Assembly: GCA_963824545.1 (NCBI GenBank)
Contig: CAWGPP010000021.1
Location: 26,633-90,632, forward strand
DNA length: 64,000 nucleotides
Origin: Bog-532 sp963824545
GTDB taxonomy: Bacteria; Actinomycetota; Actinomycetes; Streptosporangiales; Streptosporangiaceae
Direction of reading: 5' to 3'
The notes under the pieces were generated by a model, which made no database searches, was not told the DNA's origin, and saw only the letters and a program-made list of their open reading frames with translations. Of this stretch, positions 25,495 to 34,339 are shown in pieces. The number at the start of each line of letters is the position of its first letter. The stretch's first letter is position 1. The position numbers and the translations under genes are program-made.

Positions 25495-26751
25495 CTAGCT
25501 GAGCAGGCCGGGGTAGAGCAGCGCGAGCTGGTGCGGATAACCGGCGATGAGCCGCAGCTCGTCGTCGGTCAGCGGCTTCCCGGTCGCCGCCGCGCACTGC
25601 CGGACCAGGCGGAACGTCAGGTCTTCTGCGCCGTCCGCCACGGCGATCCCGAGCCCGTCCATGACGTGCCGGAACCCGGCCATCCCGCCGTACTCCCCGG
25701 TCAGCACGACCCGTCCCTCGCGCGCGGCCCAGTCGTGCGGGAACGGGCCGAGCGCCGCGTCGTCGTACAGCTCGTAGTTCTGCCGGTCCTTCAGCGCCCC
25801 GTCGGCATGGATGCCGGACTCGTGCGCGAACGCGTTCCGGCCCACGCCGGGCTGTCCCTGCGGCAGCGGCTGCCCGAACGCGTTACTGGCCCACAGCGCG
25901 AACCGCCGCGCCCACGACAGGTCCACCGGATCGCCGATCTCGGCCCGGCCCGCCACCCCGAAACCGTGCCGGAACGCCAGCAGGCAGCTCACCAGATCCG
26001 CGTTCCCGGCTCGCTCGCCGATGCCGTTGATGCACGTGTTGACCCACGCGTCCTGCCCCGCGTCCAGATCGCCCAGCGCCCCGGATACCGAGTTGGCCAC
26101 GGCCATGCCCAGGTCGTTGTGGCAGTGCGTCTCGACCGGGACGCCCACCGCGGCCGCCAGCTTGGCGAAGCGCTCCCGGATCCGCTGCGGGCTGTCGCCG
26201 CCGATCGTGTCGCAGTACCGGATCCGGTCGGCGCCGGCGTCCCGGGCGGCCAGCGCGAACTCCAGCAGGAACCCGTCATCGGTCCGCGAGCCGTCCTCGG
26301 CGTTGACGCCGATGGTTTCCGCCCCGCCGTCCCGGGCGGCCGCGACCGCGGCGGCCATCTCGGCGATGATCGCCGCACGGTCCAGCCGGCCGCGGAACTT
26401 GTGCGCGATCATCTGGTCCGACGTGGAGATTGACAGGTTGTAATGCCGCAGCCGCGGTGCGCCCGGGCGCGTCCCCGCCGCGATGGAGACGGCGGCTTCG
26501 ACGTCGGCCGTCACCGCGCGGCACCAGCCGGACAGCCGGAGCGAACCGAACGCCCCCGCCTCGGCCAGCGCCAGGTTCGCGCGCACGTACGGGACCTCAT
26601 GGAACAGGAACGGGAAGCCGATCTCCGACTGCGCGACGCCGAGCCGCCCCAGGTAGAAGTTGATCATGGTCTTGCCGAACTTGGACAACCCCGTGCGCGC
26701 GGTCTGCACCCCGTCCCGGTTGGTCACGTCCAGAAAATGCACCGCTGGCAC
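25495..26751 (-). CDS. Homocitrate synthase / isopropylmalate synthase family protein
   Basis: The GTG at 26751 is preferred, because GAGGAGG lies 6 nt upstream; an ATG at 26766 overlaps that site. The ~418-residue DRE-TIM metallolyase has the conserved N-terminal FLDVTNRDGVQTA, NLSISTSDQM, the metal-binding ETHCHNDLGMAVAN, NGIGERAGNADL, and the C-terminal FAHESGIHADGALK. Such enzymes condense acetyl-CoA with a 2-oxo acid (2-oxoglutarate, 2-oxoisovalerate or similar). The substrate is not readable from sequence. It is divergent from an HTH-citrate-synthase gene, with a shared palindromic operator between them, suggesting one regulated acetyl-CoA condensing pathway. Confidence 0.85.
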   Translation of the reverse strand: MPAVHFLDVTNRDGVQTARTGLSKFGKTMINFYLGRLGVAQSEIGFPFLFHEVPYVRANLALAEAGAFGSLRLSGWCRAVTADVEAAVSIAAGTRPGAPRLRHYNLSISTSDQMIAHKFRGRLDRAAIIAEMAAAVAAARDGGAETIGVNAEDGSRTDDGFLLEFALAARDAGADRIRYCDTIGGDSPQRIRERFAKLAAAVGVPVETHCHNDLGMAVANSVSGALGDLDAGQDAWVNTCINGIGERAGNADLVSCLLAFRHGFGVAGRAEIGDPVDLSWARRFALWASNAFGQPLPQGQPGVGRNAFAHESGIHADGALKDRQNYELYDDAALGPFPHDWAAREGRVVLTGEYGGMAGFRHVMDGLGIAVADGAEDLTFRLVRQCAAATGKPLTDDELRLIAGYPHQLALLYPGLLS

Positions 26752-26814
26752 GCCACGCCTCCTCATCGGGTCTCCGTCCCCTGCCCTCCAGCCTTGACGT
26801 CTCTGTGCATTTAG

Positions 26815-26836
26815 GTCAACGTTGATTTAAATCAAC
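26815..26836. promoter_or_regulatory. Palindromic operator between the homocitrate-synthase-like and citrate-synthase-like genes
   Basis: GTTGATTTAAATCAAC (26821-26836) is a perfect 16-bp palindrome, overlapped on its left by the palindrome TCAACGTTGA (26816-26825). This gives three alternating TCAAC/GTTGA half-sites in a very AT-rich patch of an otherwise GC-rich genome, midway between two divergent starts. Confidence 0.6.
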
Positions 26837-26882
26837 ATTTGTAACGGGCCGGAGCAGGCCCCCTCCTCAGGAAGCCCGATAG

Positions 26883-28292
26883 ATGGCTCTGGTCACCGCG
26901 GCCGAGGCGGCGCAGCGGCTGGGCGTCAAGCAGGCGACGCTCTACGCCTACGTGAGCCGCGGCGTGCTGCGGCGCCGGAAGACCCCGGACGGCCGCGGCA
27001 GCCTATTCGACGCCGGGGAGATCGAGCAGCTCGCACGGCGTGGGCGGCCACGCCGTCAGGCCGGCGCGGCCGACATCGTGGTCGAATCCGCGATCACCGA
27101 GATCGAAGGGGGCCAGGTCCGCTACCGCGGCCGCACCGTCACGGACCTGGCCGTACACCGCAGCTTTGAGGAGGTCGCGGCGTGGCTTTGGGCCGGGCGC
27201 TTCCCCGCCGCGCCCACCGCAGGCCCGGCCCGGTGGCAGGCGCGGCCGGAGGCGCTGGCGGCCGGGCGGGCCGCGCAGGCGGCGCTGCCGCCGGGCGCGC
27301 TGCCGCTCGAGCGCCTGCAGGTGATCGTGCCGGCGATGGCGGCCGCCGACCCGCTCCGGCTGCAACTCGGCCCGGCTGCGGTCGCCGTCGCGGGGGAAAG
27401 CATCATCGCCGGCCTGGTGGACTGCCTGCCGGACCCGCCGGACCCGCCGGACCCGCCGGACGGCGGACCGGCCAGCGGACCGGGCGGCGGACCGGCCAGC
27501 GGACCGGGCGGCGGACCGGCCAGCGGATCGGGCGGCGGATCGGGCGGCGGACCGGGCGGGGGACCAGGCGAGGCGATCGCCCGGGATGGCCGCGCGCCTG
27601 GATCAGCCGCGGCACGCGGCCGCGCGCCCGAGTCGGCCGCGGCGCACGGCGGCACGGTCGCGCCCCGGCTGTGGGCGCGGCTGTCCGCGCGGCGTCCCGC
27701 CCCGCGGCTGCTCGGCGTGCTGAGCGCCGCGCTGGTGCTGGTGGCCGATCATGAGCTGGCCGCCTCGACGCTGGCCGCGCGGGTGGCGGCGTCGGTGCGC
27801 GCGGATCCGTACGCGGTCGTGGCCACCGGGCTCGGCGCGGTCGGCGGCGCGCTGCACGGCGGCGCCTCACTGGGCGCGGAGACCCTGCTGTCCGCCGCAA
27901 CGGCCCCGGCCGGCGTGCCCCGGGTCATCCGTGACGTGCTGCGGCGCGGCGAGCGGGTGCCGGGTTTTGGTCACTTCGTCTACCGCGCCGGAGACCCGAG
28001 GGCGGTGCTGCTGCTCGATCTGGTGCGGGCCGCCGCGCCGCGCGACGGGCGGCTGGCCGTGGCCGAGGCGGTACTGGCCGAAGTGGCCGGCAAGGGCCTG
28101 CCCGGGCCGAACATCGACTTCGCGCTCGCCGTGCTCACCCAGGTCGCGGGGATGGCCCCGGGGGCCGGCGAGGCCGTGTTCGCGATCGCCCGCACGGCCG
28201 GCTGGATCGCGCACGCGATCGAGGAGTACGAGCGCAACACGCCGCTGCGGCCCCGGGCCGTCTACACGGGGCCGCCGGCTCAGGACAGCTGA
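26883..28292 (+). CDS. Citrate-synthase-like protein with an N-terminal DNA-binding-type domain
   Basis: 469 residues. Residues 1-50 are an excisionase/MerR-like helix-turn-helix (LVTAAEAAQRLGVKQATLYAYVSRGVLRRR). A citrate synthase fold follows: substrate strand VRYRGRTVTDLA, His in GGALHGGASLGAE, and the second catalytic region GFGHFVYRAGDPRA with its Asp, then PNIDFALAVL. Similar HTH-fused citrate synthases occur in Streptomyces. The fold is interrupted by a Pro/Gly/Ser/Ala-rich insert (about residues 180-260, DNA 27421-27660) made of PDPP and GGPASGP repeats. It likely makes citrate or methylcitrate, and may autoregulate through its HTH; both are inference. Confidence 0.82.
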   Translation: MALVTAAEAAQRLGVKQATLYAYVSRGVLRRRKTPDGRGSLFDAGEIEQLARRGRPRRQAGAADIVVESAITEIEGGQVRYRGRTVTDLAVHRSFEEVAAWLWAGRFPAAPTAGPARWQARPEALAAGRAAQAALPPGALPLERLQVIVPAMAAADPLRLQLGPAAVAVAGESIIAGLVDCLPDPPDPPDPPDGGPASGPGGGPASGPGGGPASGSGGGSGGGPGGGPGEAIARDGRAPGSAAARGRAPESAAAHGGTVAPRLWARLSARRPAPRLLGVLSAALVLVADHELAASTLAARVAASVRADPYAVVATGLGAVGGALHGGASLGAETLLSAATAPAGVPRVIRDVLRRGERVPGFGHFVYRAGDPRAVLLLDLVRAAAPRDGRLAVAEAVLAEVAGKGLPGPNIDFALAVLTQVAGMAPGAGEAVFAIARTAGWIAHAIEEYERNTPLRPRAVYTGPPAQDS

Positions 28293-28516
28293 GGCCGCGC
28301 CGCGTCCACCGCGCCGGACGGCCCCACCGCGCCGGACGGCCCCACCGCGCCGGACGGCCCCACCGGGCCTGCGGCGCCCGCGGGCCGGCTCGACGTCTCG
28401 ATGCTGCCCTTGTACGCGATCCCGCGGATGTGCAGTACGGGGGCGTCCGGCGCGAGCGCGATCCAGCCGGCCGCGGGGGTGAGGCCCGCCTCGGCGGGGT
28501 CACGGAGCGGTTCCAC
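28280..28516 (-). CDS. Small hypothetical protein with GPSGAV repeats
   Basis: 78 residues from GTG 28516, supported by AGGAAGG about 7 nt upstream. The first 40 residues are mixed-composition (WIALAPDAPVLHIRGIAYKGSIE); the C-terminal part is a GPSGAVGPSGAV tandem. The 3' end overlaps the end of the convergent citrate-synthase-like gene by 13 bp. No family recognised. Confidence 0.5.
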   Translation of the reverse strand: MEPLRDPAEAGLTPAAGWIALAPDAPVLHIRGIAYKGSIETSSRPAGAAGPVGPSGAVGPSGAVGPSGAVDAARPQLS

Positions 28517-28641
28517 GGTCGTTCCTTCCTGCCAGCGTGCGGATGGCCCAGCAGACCATAATCGCGATGTATCTTAACGTGGCCCAGCCCCGCCGTACAG
28601 CGATATACGCTCCGGGCCGCGCGTTCCGGCGCAAAGACGGT

Positions 28642-28679
28642 CGGCAGACCGCCAGGGCGGCAGCCCGGACGGTCTGCCG
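28642..28679 (-). terminator. Hairpin downstream of the GH18-LysM-GH26 gene
   Basis: CGGCAGACCG at 28642-28651 pairs with 28670-28679. The 18-nt loop can form an inner stem. It lies about 95 bp past the stop at 28773 on the minus strand. Confidence 0.45.
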
Positions 28680-28772
28680 GCGGTGATGATCGCGGGGTCC
28701 GTCTCCACGGCCACGCCTGCGGCAGGCGGTCACATCAGGCAATTAACCCCAGGCAACGCCGGGGCCGTGGCA

Positions 28773-31124
28773 TCAGCCCCATCCTGGCATTTGGTCGCGG
28801 GTCATCACGTTAGCGGCATTGTAGAGGTCCGTGATCTGCTGCGCCGTATTCGTGACGTGCCCATTATCGCTGAATACCAGCCCCGCCCACGCCATGAAAA
28901 AGGTCCAGCGGGGCTGGGTGGCAAGTTCGCGCGCGGTGGGCAGGATCTCGCACTCGCCGATAGCGATGGGCCGGTTTCCCGCGACCTGCAGTGCTGTCTC
29001 ATACTTCTGGCTGGTATATCCGTCGCCGTACATGTCCATCGCAAAGACGTCCCAGTAGCCGTCACCGGGATTATAGGGAGCCCAGTCGAAGTTGAGGTCC
29101 TGAACGTCCCACACCCAGATCAGATTAGTCAGTCCCTTGGTGCCGACCAAGTAGTCGTGGGTGATCTGATACAGCCGCGCGGACCCAGTCGGTCCCGGGC
29201 GGCCGCACCACCAGAACGGATTCACGCTGGGATCCATTGGCTTGTTCATTTCATGGAATGGCCGCCACAGCGCCTGTACCCCATTGTCCTTAAGCTCCTG
29301 GAAGAACACCGATATCGTGTCCAGCCGCGCCTTCCAGGCGTTGTTGAGGTCGGCTCCATCGGTAATCAGCCTGGTCCACTGATCGTCAGTAAGCGGATGG
29401 TTCACCACGCCCGGATCCCAGGCGCACGGCTCCCCCAGGTCCGGGGGTGCAGCGTGATACATCAGATGGACCAGCGCCCCTTGGTTCCATTGGTCGATGG
29501 CCTCGGCGATCATCGTGGGGCGGTTGTCGATGTTGTCTTGTTCGTAGAGGAAATCGCCGCTCCAGAGGCCCGGGTATCTGCGCGTCGTGTCGTAGATCTC
29601 GTCGGTCCATTGGGCCGGGCTGCTGTTCGGTTCCGCGTTGTGCTGCCCAGCCACGGTTCGGGTGCCGGAGATCTTCTCCAGTAACGTCAGAGGGCCGCCC
29701 CCTGTGGACGGTGGGGGAATGTAAACGAGCTGGCCGACCTGGAGGTTTCGCGCTTCTTCCGCCGTGAATGGCGTGCCATCTGGTTTTCTGAGGTCGACCC
29801 AGAGGTCGCCGTTGCCGAGGAATCGCTGGGCAATGCCGGACAGGGTATCGTGCGCCACGAGGGTGTAGGTCCACCCGGGAATGTAAACGAGCTGTCCGAC
29901 TTGGAGGTTGTTCGCTTCTTCGGGCGTGAACGGTGTGCCGTCGGGTTTTCTGAGGTCGACCCAGAGGTCGCCGTTGCCGAGGAATCGCTGGGCAATGCCG
30001 GACAGGGTATCGTGCGCCACGAGGGTGTAGGTCCACCCGGGAACGCAGACGAGCTGTCCGACTTGGAGGTTGTTCGCTTCTTCGGGCGTGAACGGTGTGC
30101 CGTCGGGTTTCCTGACGTCGACCCACTTGTCGCCGCTGCCGAGGAATCGCTGGGCAATGCCGGACAGGGTATCGTGCGCCACGAGGGTGTAGGTCCACCC
30201 GGGACAGCCGCTGGCCTGCTGGCCGAGGGCCTGCCCGATCTGGCTAGCCCAGGCGCCGCCTGCATCGAGGGCGAACTCGAAGCCCATGACGCCGCCAAAT
30301 GCTTTGCCCCAGGCGGTCTGCAGTGGCGCGATAACGTCCTTGATTAATTGGCCGACGGGAAGATACCCTTCGCCGTTATCGCTGGCGCCTGCAGCGGTAA
30401 CAGGGGCGCCGAGCAGTTGCTGCCGGGCACCGGTCATGTCAGCGATATTGTTGTACTTGCTGATCTTGACGTTAGCCGGCGCGTCATACCCGGGGTTGTT
30501 GTAGAACTGATTGTTGAACCAGGTGATCTGATTGCCTGCTTTTTGCCAGATCGTCGTGTATGCGTTGTTGTAACCGCCCTGCGGATCCCAGTAAGGTGGT
30601 GCGGGAGCATGGGTGATGATGCCCTGCTCCGGTGGCAGCTTCTGGGCAAGCCCGTTGGTCAGGCTGACCAGGAATGTGACGCCATCCCAAAGAGGGGGAG
30701 CTCCAGGGTTATCTGGGTCGGTGAATCCGGAATCGTCCTCGAAGTCGATATCGACTCCGCTGAAGCCGTAGGTGGTCACGAAGCTGACGACCTGGTCCAC
30801 CAGGCCACCCACGTCCTGGGCGTAGTGCCGCCAGGCAGCGGACGGGAAGCCCGGATTCCCGGGCGAGGGCGTGCTGACTTCGCCGCCCAGGGAGATCAGG
30901 ACATTCTTGCCGGCCGTTGTTAGCTTCTGGATGTTGGATTGGAGGCTATCGTCGAAAGCACCACCGTCTCCCACCAGATCGAAATTGCCGTTATCCGGGT
31001 CAGTCGCAATCAGGAAGCCGATGATGACGTCGGTGTAGGGCAGTTTGCTGATTCCCCCTAATGGTATCGAGTTAGCGCGGCTGCTGTAGTAGATGACGTT
31101 ACGGGGCGGGGTGGTATTCGGCAT
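28773..31124 (-). CDS. GH18 chitinase - three LysM - GH26 beta-mannanase fusion protein
   Basis: ATG 31124 has GAAGGA 6 nt upstream; the 783-residue product has three parts. Residues 8-300 are a GH18 barrel (GVDIDFED, catalytic Glu129). Residues 308-470 are three near-identical 53-residue LysM repeats (WTYTLVAHDTLSGIAQRFLG), almost identical in DNA too (29730-30200). Residues 479-783 are a GH26 domain with the acid/base Glu625 in WRPFHEMNK and the nucleophile Glu724 in AIGECE. It should bind chitin or peptidoglycan, cut chitin and cut beta-mannan, a combination suited to fungal walls. The mature sequence starts MPNTTPPRNVIYYSS with no signal peptide. Codon use is less GC-extreme than its neighbours, hinting at acquisition. 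Confidence 0.85.
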   Translation of the reverse strand: MPNTTPPRNVIYYSSRANSIPLGGISKLPYTDVIIGFLIATDPDNGNFDLVGDGGAFDDSLQSNIQKLTTAGKNVLISLGGEVSTPSPGNPGFPSAAWRHYAQDVGGLVDQVVSFVTTYGFSGVDIDFEDDSGFTDPDNPGAPPLWDGVTFLVSLTNGLAQKLPPEQGIITHAPAPPYWDPQGGYNNAYTTIWQKAGNQITWFNNQFYNNPGYDAPANVKISKYNNIADMTGARQQLLGAPVTAAGASDNGEGYLPVGQLIKDVIAPLQTAWGKAFGGVMGFEFALDAGGAWASQIGQALGQQASGCPGWTYTLVAHDTLSGIAQRFLGSGDKWVDVRKPDGTPFTPEEANNLQVGQLVCVPGWTYTLVAHDTLSGIAQRFLGNGDLWVDLRKPDGTPFTPEEANNLQVGQLVYIPGWTYTLVAHDTLSGIAQRFLGNGDLWVDLRKPDGTPFTAEEARNLQVGQLVYIPPPSTGGGPLTLLEKISGTRTVAGQHNAEPNSSPAQWTDEIYDTTRRYPGLWSGDFLYEQDNIDNRPTMIAEAIDQWNQGALVHLMYHAAPPDLGEPCAWDPGVVNHPLTDDQWTRLITDGADLNNAWKARLDTISVFFQELKDNGVQALWRPFHEMNKPMDPSVNPFWWCGRPGPTGSARLYQITHDYLVGTKGLTNLIWVWDVQDLNFDWAPYNPGDGYWDVFAMDMYGDGYTSQKYETALQVAGNRPIAIGECEILPTARELATQPRWTFFMAWAGLVFSDNGHVTNTAQQITDLYNAANVMTRDQMPGWG

Positions 31125-31489
31125 TGTTTTCCTTCGGTAGTGACGTGGGATGATCCGCGGGCGCGCGATCGTCAAGCGAAAGGGCGGTTTTTAATGAGCT
31201 ATCCCGCGTAATGCGACCACGTTGCTGCGCAGCCCGGGTGATCACCGGTCGACATAGTGTGCCGGTCGCGGGCCGTCTTGCTCAATACCCATTGAGTCAT
31301 GCGGCCAACCCCAGAGTCAAGAGGACCGGGGAAATAGTCCGAAGACGCCTAAAAGGCGCGTACCGGAATACAGCCGGTCCTCAAGAAAATATTCCTGCGG
31401 TGCGTCACAGCCGCCGCTTCCGTGCCGGTGGGCGCGGCCGAGGATGCGGAAACCGACGCCGATCATGGTGAGCGCCGCCCCGGGGGGCC

Positions 31490-31622
31490 GGGTGCGCGGC
31501 AGGCCGGGGTGCGCGGCAGCGCCGGGGTGCGCGGCAGGCCGGGGTGCGCGGCAGCGCCGGGATGCGCGGCAGGCTGGGGCGCGCGGCAGCGCCGGGTGCG
31601 CGGCAGCGCCGGGGCGAGGCGC
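31490..31622. repeat. GCGCGGCAGGCCGGGGT-type tandem repeats
   Basis: Short units alternating GTGCGCGGCAGCGCCGGGG and GCGCGGCAGGCCGGGG fill the end of the 500-bp gap 31125-31626. The rest of that gap is AT-richer and presumably holds the promoter of the chitinase fusion, but no site stands out. Confidence 0.7.
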
Positions 31623-31626
31623 CGCG

Positions 31627-32661
31627 TCAGCGGCGGCCGACCGCGCGGCGCAGGATCGCGAACGCGCCGAGCCGCGCCCCGATCGTCGCGATCACCGCGA
31701 TCGGCAGGATCTGCGGCAGCTCACTCTCGGGGACCAGGGCCACCGCGGCGAAGGCGACGGCCACGCCGCCCACGGCCACCGCGAGCGCCGCCGCGGCCCG
31801 GCGGCCGCGCAGCGTCCGCCAGACCAGCAGGCGTGCCTCGGGCGGCAGCCGGAGCACCATCCAGGCGAAGCTCGCCACCGCGATGGCGCCGAGCACGGTG
31901 AGCCCGATCGCGAGCGGGAAACGCCCCAGGTGCGCGACCACCGGAATCCAGATCAGCAGCAACGCGGCCAGCGTGAAGATGTAGATCATCCGGGACACCG
32001 TGCGCAGGATCACCACGTCGATGTTGCGGCTGTACACATTCTCGGCGGGCGAGATCCGGGCCGCCCGGATGAAGTGCCGGACCGCGCCCCGGGTGTCGTG
32101 CCGGCGCAGCCGGATGCGGCCGAGCTCGTTCATGGCCCCGCTGTGCGCCGGATCCAGCGCCAGCGCGCGCTCCTGGTGGGCCCGCGCCGACTCCAGATCC
32201 CCGGCGGCCAGGCTGACCTTGCCGGACAGGAAGTGCACGTCGGGCTCGTTCGGCGCCAGCGAGCGCGCCTGGGTGGCGGCGCCGATCGCGATGTCGAGCC
32301 GCCGCGCGCCGAGCGCCGCCTGCGCCACGCAGATATGGGCCTGCCAGTGGCCGGGTGCGAGCCGGCGCGCCTCCATCCCCGCGCGCAGGGCCTCGGGGTA
32401 ATTGTCGGTGTGCAGCAGCGCGTTGCTGGCCAGCCGGTGCGGCCACTCATCCGATGGGTCCAGTGTCACCGCGCGGTTGGCGGCGTCCACGGCCATCTGG
32501 TGCCGCCCGGCGCCCAGATGCGCGCGGGCCAGCAGGCACCAGGCCCGGGCGCTTTCCGGCTGCGCGGCCACCAGCTGGGACAGCAGGCCGCACGCCTGGT
32601 CGTACCGCTTCATGTCCAGCATCGCGTCGGCCCGCGCGAGTTCCGGCCCGAGCTCGATCAC
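31627..32661 (-). CDS. TPR-repeat protein with C-terminal membrane segments
   Basis: 344 residues. About six tetratricopeptide repeats span residues 1-205 (for example ARAWCLLARAHLGAGRHQMAVDAA, PDVHFLSGKVSLAAGDLESARAH, SGAMNELGRIRLRRHDTRGA). Four hydrophobic helices follow (IYIFTLAALLLIWIPVV, AIGLTVLGAIAVASFAW, ALAVAVGGVAVAFAAVAL, ILPIAVIATIGARLGAFA). The TPR part should be cytoplasmic and recruit partners. It lies 46 bp after the AAA ATPase gene on the same strand, so the two likely act together. Confidence 0.8.
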   Translation of the reverse strand: MIELGPELARADAMLDMKRYDQACGLLSQLVAAQPESARAWCLLARAHLGAGRHQMAVDAANRAVTLDPSDEWPHRLASNALLHTDNYPEALRAGMEARRLAPGHWQAHICVAQAALGARRLDIAIGAATQARSLAPNEPDVHFLSGKVSLAAGDLESARAHQERALALDPAHSGAMNELGRIRLRRHDTRGAVRHFIRAARISPAENVYSRNIDVVILRTVSRMIYIFTLAALLLIWIPVVAHLGRFPLAIGLTVLGAIAVASFAWMVLRLPPEARLLVWRTLRGRRAAAALAVAVGGVAVAFAAVALVPESELPQILPIAVIATIGARLGAFAILRRAVGRR

Positions 32662-32707
32662 GCCGGGCTCCCTCCGTGCCCGCGCCTGACCACGGTGGGG
32701 ATCGTGT

Positions 32708-34103
32708 TCATATCAGGCGGCGTTTCTTCAGGTAGGCGGCGAGGTCGTCGTACGCCCCGCCTTCGTTGGCGAACAGCGCGACGTTTCTGGCCGTGTCGAA
32801 CCAGGCCCCGAGCGACGGCTTGACCTCGGTGATCGCCGCCTCCAGGTCGGGCTGGCCGATCATGCGCGCTTCGCCCCGGTGGATGGAGTCCAACAGCGCC
32901 CGTTCAGAACGCCGTCTCGCAGATGTGCGCGATATCGGCGCCGGAATACCCATCCGTCAGCTTCGCGAGCCGGCCCAGGTTCACCCCGGCCACCGGCCGC
33001 TCCCGCAGGTGATAGCGGAACACGGCCTCGCGCGCGGTGCCGTCCGGCGGCAGGACGAGCAGCGTCCGGTCGAAACGGCCGGGCCGCCGCAGGGCGCTGT
33101 CTACGTCCCACGGGTGATTGGTCGCGGCGAGCAGGAACACGCCCTCGTTGCCGCTGTCGACGTCGTCCAGCTCCAGCAGCAGCTGGTTGACGGCGCTGCG
33201 CATCGGGGTGTTCCTCAGCTGGCTGCGCTTCTGGCCGATCGCGTCGACCTCGTCCAGGAACAGCACGCACGGGGCGTTGCGCCGGGCGACCTCGAACAGC
33301 TCATGGATGTTGCGCTCGCTCTGCCCGACGAACATGTCGATGATGTCGGCGAACGACACCGCCATGAACCGGGCGCCCAGCTCGCCCGCCACGGCCCGGG
33401 CGATAAACGTCTTGCCGCAGCCCGGCGGCCCGTACAGCAGCAGCCCCCCGCGCAGGTTCTTGCCGTAGAGCTTGCGCAGCTCCGGGTTGCGCATCGGCGC
33501 CAGGAACGCGGCCTCGAGCCGGTCCTTGACCTGGTTCATCCCGGCGACGTCGGCGAGCTTCAGCGTGGAGCGCTCCGCGTCGTAGGCATCCACCGCCTCG
33601 GCCGCGGCCCCCTCCGCGTCAGTGCCCTCGCTACCCACGAACATCGGCGGCAGCACGTCGCGCAGCTCGGATTCGGCCTGCGACCAGTCGAAGTCGGGGT
33701 GCCTGTCGTCCGTGCGGTCGCGTTTGTCGCCACGGCCGCGCCGGTCCCCCGGGCCGGGGTTTTCCTGGTTCGCGGGGGAAGCCGGGGTCGCGGATGGCGG
33801 GGTATTCGCCGGCGCCCCGCTCGCTTCCGGTGGGCCCGGCGGGGCCGCCGGGCCCATCTCGGCTGCCCCGGCGCCGGGTCCCGTAGCGGGTCCGGTGCCC
33901 GGCCCGGACGGCCGCTGCAAGAGCGCCAGCGCTTCGGCGTTACCCGGATCCCGCTGCAGTACCGCACCTACGTGCCGGATGGCCTCGTCCCGCTGGCCCG
34001 CCTGCATCAGCAGGGTGGCGAGATGGACGCGCAGAGGCACATCGTCGGGCATGGCCTCCACGGCCTTGCGCAGACTGGCGAGCACGGTCAGGTCGGGTTC
34101 CAT
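32708..34103 (-). CDS. AAA ATPase (FtsH/spastin-like AAA module) with an apparent frameshift near the C-terminus
   Basis: ATG 34103. A TPR-like N-terminal helix pair (PLRVHLATLLMQAGQRDEAIRH) and a Pro/Gly/Ala linker precede a full AAA module: LKLADVAGMNQVKDRL, Walker A GPPGCGKT, Walker B VLFLDEVDAIG, sensor 1 LLAATNHPWDVD, Arg fingers RRPGRFDR. The frame ends at 32904 just after YSGADIAHICETAF. The expected helical lid continues in the next frame as SERALLDSIHRGEAR...FANEGGAYDDLAAYL to 32708. Deleting one T at the GCGTTCTGA joint restores one ~460-residue protein. The partner is probably the downstream TPR protein. Substrate unknown. Confidence 0.82.
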
Positions 34104-34339
34104 GCATCCGTCCGGTCTTGTCAGGATGGATCAGGCTCAGAGACAAACAGTACGGTGCCGGAGAGCATGCGGGTGCCATGGCAGCGCATATAGCTGGGTA
34201 TGCCGTGGTAATACGGTCGCCCCGGAAGAGCTTCCGTTCGGGGAGGACGCCCCATGTCCGCTTTGTTGCCGAATGTGGCAACTGTCCGTCATGATGTGAT
34301 AACGCCCCAAAGTCGCACTCGGTTGACACGGAGGACTCC

